From Clostridia bacterium (GTDB taxonomy: Bacteria > Bacillota > Clostridia > DUPQ01): 7,035 bases of DNA. Made by a program: the position numbers and the translations under genes. Every line of letters starts with the position of its first letter. The stretch's first letter is position 1. The notes beneath the pieces are model-generated. The model saw only the letters and a list, made by a program, of their open reading frames with translations. It had not been told where the DNA came from and ran no database searches. Below are positions 6,094-7,035 of the stretch, piece by piece. The DNA lies in the NCBI GenBank assembly GCA_030592085.1, contig JAUUZV010000136.1, positions 1 to 7,035 on the forward strand, in the 5' to 3' direction.

Positions 6094-6628
6094 TAGTCTA
6101 ACAATGTCTCATGAATATGCTTTAAAGGTGTTACATAGCAATGCTATAGCCATTGATGCAACAGCTGGTAATGGTTATGACACTTTATTTTTAGCAAATC
6201 ATTGTAAAAGTGTATACAGTTTTGACATTCAACAAACTGCAATTGAACACACAAGAGAATTATTATTGAAAAATAATATAAGTAATGTTGAATTAATTTT
6301 AGATTCTCATGAACGACTTAATCAATATGTTACACATCAAGTTGATTGTGTAATGTTTAATCTTGGTTATTTACCAGGTGGATCTCATCAAATATCAACA
6401 AATTACAAATCAACAATTATTGCTTTAAAGCAAGCTATGAAGCTTCTTGGAAAAAATGGATTAATCATAATTGTTATATATCAAGGACAAGATAGTGGAT
6501 TTTTAGAAAAAGAAAAAATACTATCTTTTTTAACAACAATTAGCGAATCTAAATTCATAGTAATGAAATATAACTTTTGTAATCAATCAAATCATCCGCC
6601 AATCTTGGCCATTATCGAAAAAAAATAG
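6080..6628 (+). CDS. mnmM: tRNA wobble-uridine methyltransferase, MnmM (YtqB) type
   Basis: A 182-residue class I SAM-dependent methyltransferase of the family long labelled 'putative rRNA methylase' (YtqB). Its B. subtilis member is now known as MnmM, which methylates 5-aminomethyl(-2-thio)uridine at tRNA position 34 in bacteria lacking the MnmC route. SAM-binding motif I is I-D26-A-T-A-G-N-G-Y-D34-T, followed by F-D-I-Q-Q-T-A as the acidic ribose-binding strand. The family hallmark N94-L-G-Y-L-P-G-G101 and the C-terminal NQSNHPPILAIIEK are both present. ATG 6080 is chosen because of GCGGAG at 6066-6071; a TTG two codons earlier or ATG 6104 are alternatives. The start overlaps rluB by 14 bases in a different frame, which indicates coupled expression with another RNA-modifying gene. 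The family is secure; the exact reaction is inferred from the B. subtilis relative. Confidence 0.88.
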   Translation: MVLNNSLTMSHEYALKVLHSNAIAIDATAGNGYDTLFLANHCKSVYSFDIQQTAIEHTRELLLKNNISNVELILDSHERLNQYVTHQVDCVMFNLGYLPGGSHQISTNYKSTIIALKQAMKLLGKNGLIIIVIYQGQDSGFLEKEKILSFLTTISESKFIVMKYNFCNQSNHPPILAIIEKK

Positions 6629-6639
6629 ATTATTTCATG

Positions 6640-6668
6640 TTGCATAAGGGTACATATTTATATATAAT
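6640..6668 (+). promoter_or_regulatory. Predicted sigma-A promoter for the carboxyltransferase gene
   Basis: TTGCAT (6640-6645) and a perfect TATAAT (6663-6668) are 17 bases apart. The predicted start site near 6675 gives a leader of about 39 bases with the intact GAGGTGG ribosome binding site at 6701-6707. This is the better of two candidate promoters in the 85-base gap. Confidence 0.55.
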
Positions 6669-6696
6669 TGTTGTGATTAAAAATCGCGACTATAAT
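6668..6696 (+). promoter_or_regulatory. Second candidate promoter, overlapping an inverted repeat
   Basis: TTGTTG (6668-6673) and TATAAT (6691-6696) are also spaced by 17 bases. The predicted start near 6703 falls inside the ribosome binding site, so a transcript from here would have almost no leader. It is therefore less likely to drive translation than the promoter at 6640-6668, despite good match and spacing. Confidence 0.3.
6670..6690 (+). repeat. Imperfect inverted repeat upstream of the carboxyltransferase gene
   Basis: Arms GTTGTGAT (6670-6677) and ATCGCGAC (6683-6690) flank a five-base TAAAA loop. Six of eight positions pair as Watson-Crick and the other two as G-U, so all eight pair in RNA. 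It exactly fills the spacer of the second candidate promoter. It could be an operator for a dimeric regulator or an RNA hairpin; a terminator is less likely because the following T-run (TATAATTTTT) is not immediately adjacent. Confidence 0.4.
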
Positions 6697-6713
6697 TTTT
6701 GAGGTGGAAATAG

Positions 6714-7035
6714 ATGACAATAGTTAACAAAGTTAATGAATTGCGTTATAAAAAGCAACAGCTCGAGCTAGGCGGAGGACAAGCCAAAATTGATAGACAG
6801 ATATCAAAAGGCAAAATGACCGCTAGGCAAAGACTGGATCTTTTGTTTGATGAAGGAACTTTTATTGAAATTGGAAGTTACATTGAAACAAGAAGTATAG
6901 CTTTTGGGATGCAAAAGAAAAAAGTCCCAGGTGATGGCGTAGTAGCTGGTTATGGAAGTGTAGAAGGTAGATTGATTTTTGCATCTGCACAAGACTTCAC
7001 AGTCATTGGTGGTTCTCTTGGAGAAATGCACGCAA
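6714..7035 (+). CDS. Acyl-CoA carboxyltransferase subunit (MmdA/PccB type), partial
   Basis: The first 107 codons of a biotin-dependent carboxyltransferase, cut by the right edge (family length about 510-520, so roughly one fifth is visible). The family moves carboxyl groups between acyl-CoA and carboxybiotin. Recognisable blocks are L-E-L-G-G-G (about 17-22), KGKMTARQRLDLLFDEGTFIE (about 33-53), PGDGVVAGYGSVEGRLIFASAQDFTVIGGSLGEMHA (about 71-106), all of the N-terminal crotonase-fold domain. The LELGGG start and the context of an anaerobic Firmicute suggest the alpha subunit of a methylmalonyl-CoA decarboxylase (Na+-pumping), but propionyl-CoA carboxylase beta or a glutaconyl-CoA decarboxylase-like enzyme cannot be excluded without downstream genes. 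The start ATG 6714 has GAGGTGG at 6701-6707, six bases upstream. It is separated from mnmM by 85 bases with its own promoter, so it begins a new transcription unit. Confidence 0.92.
   Translation, partial: MTIVNKVNELRYKKQQLELGGGQAKIDRQISKGKMTARQRLDLLFDEGTFIEIGSYIETRSIAFGMQKKKVPGDGVVAGYGSVEGRLIFASAQDFTVIGGSLGEMHA

Noticed and set aside
6616..6640. A-run and TATTT after mnmM as a terminator
   Set aside because: The only pairing is an AAATA/TATTT stem of five A-T pairs with no G-C and no following T-run.
6804..7031. Minus-strand open frame of 75 codons
   Set aside because: Antisense shadow of the carboxyltransferase N-terminal domain, whose plus-strand reading is clearly conserved.

Overview
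The window is AT-rich (roughly 30% G+C by eye) with tightly packed genes, A/T-ending codons, purine-rich ribosome binding sites and sigma-A-like promoters. Together with the gene content this points to a low-GC Firmicute, most likely an anaerobic Clostridia species of the Lachnospirales kind. The taxonomic placement is inferred from style and gene order, not from a marker search.

Layout. Positions 1-1406 (minus strand) hold a nearly complete MATE-family multidrug/cation antiporter gene that runs off the left edge. A 70-base divergent intergenic region (1407-1476) carries two facing, overlapping promoters. From 1477 the plus strand is one dense array: a small membrane protein with a C-terminal zinc ribbon, a YwhC-like site-2 protease (M50), a NUDIX hydrolase, trpS, scpA, scpB, an RluB-type rRNA pseudouridine synthase and an MnmM/YtqB-type tRNA methyltransferase. 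A second promoter-like site sits just before trpS, so there may be two nested transcription units. After an 85-base gap with its own promoters and an inverted repeat, a biotin-dependent carboxyltransferase subunit (methylmalonyl-CoA decarboxylase alpha / propionyl-CoA carboxylase beta type) begins at 6714 and runs off the right edge.

How the genes relate. The core protease-trpS-scpA-scpB-rluB is a gene neighbourhood I know from many bacteria. It joins translation (TrpRS, an rRNA pseudouridine synthase and, here, a wobble-uridine methyltransferase) to chromosome segregation (ScpA kleisin and ScpB partner of SMC). Most joints are 1-base overlaps or gaps of under 15 bases, suggesting co-transcription and translational coupling.

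No mobile element, CRISPR array, tRNA, rRNA or convincing terminator was seen, and no stretch over 300 bases lacks a gene. This is mainly an ordinary housekeeping region and I do not see an undescribed system. The points most worth a second look are a four-cysteine Fe-S-type motif in TrpRS, the overlapping divergent promoters, the uncharacterised zinc-ribbon membrane protein, and the inverted repeat in front of the carboxyltransferase gene.
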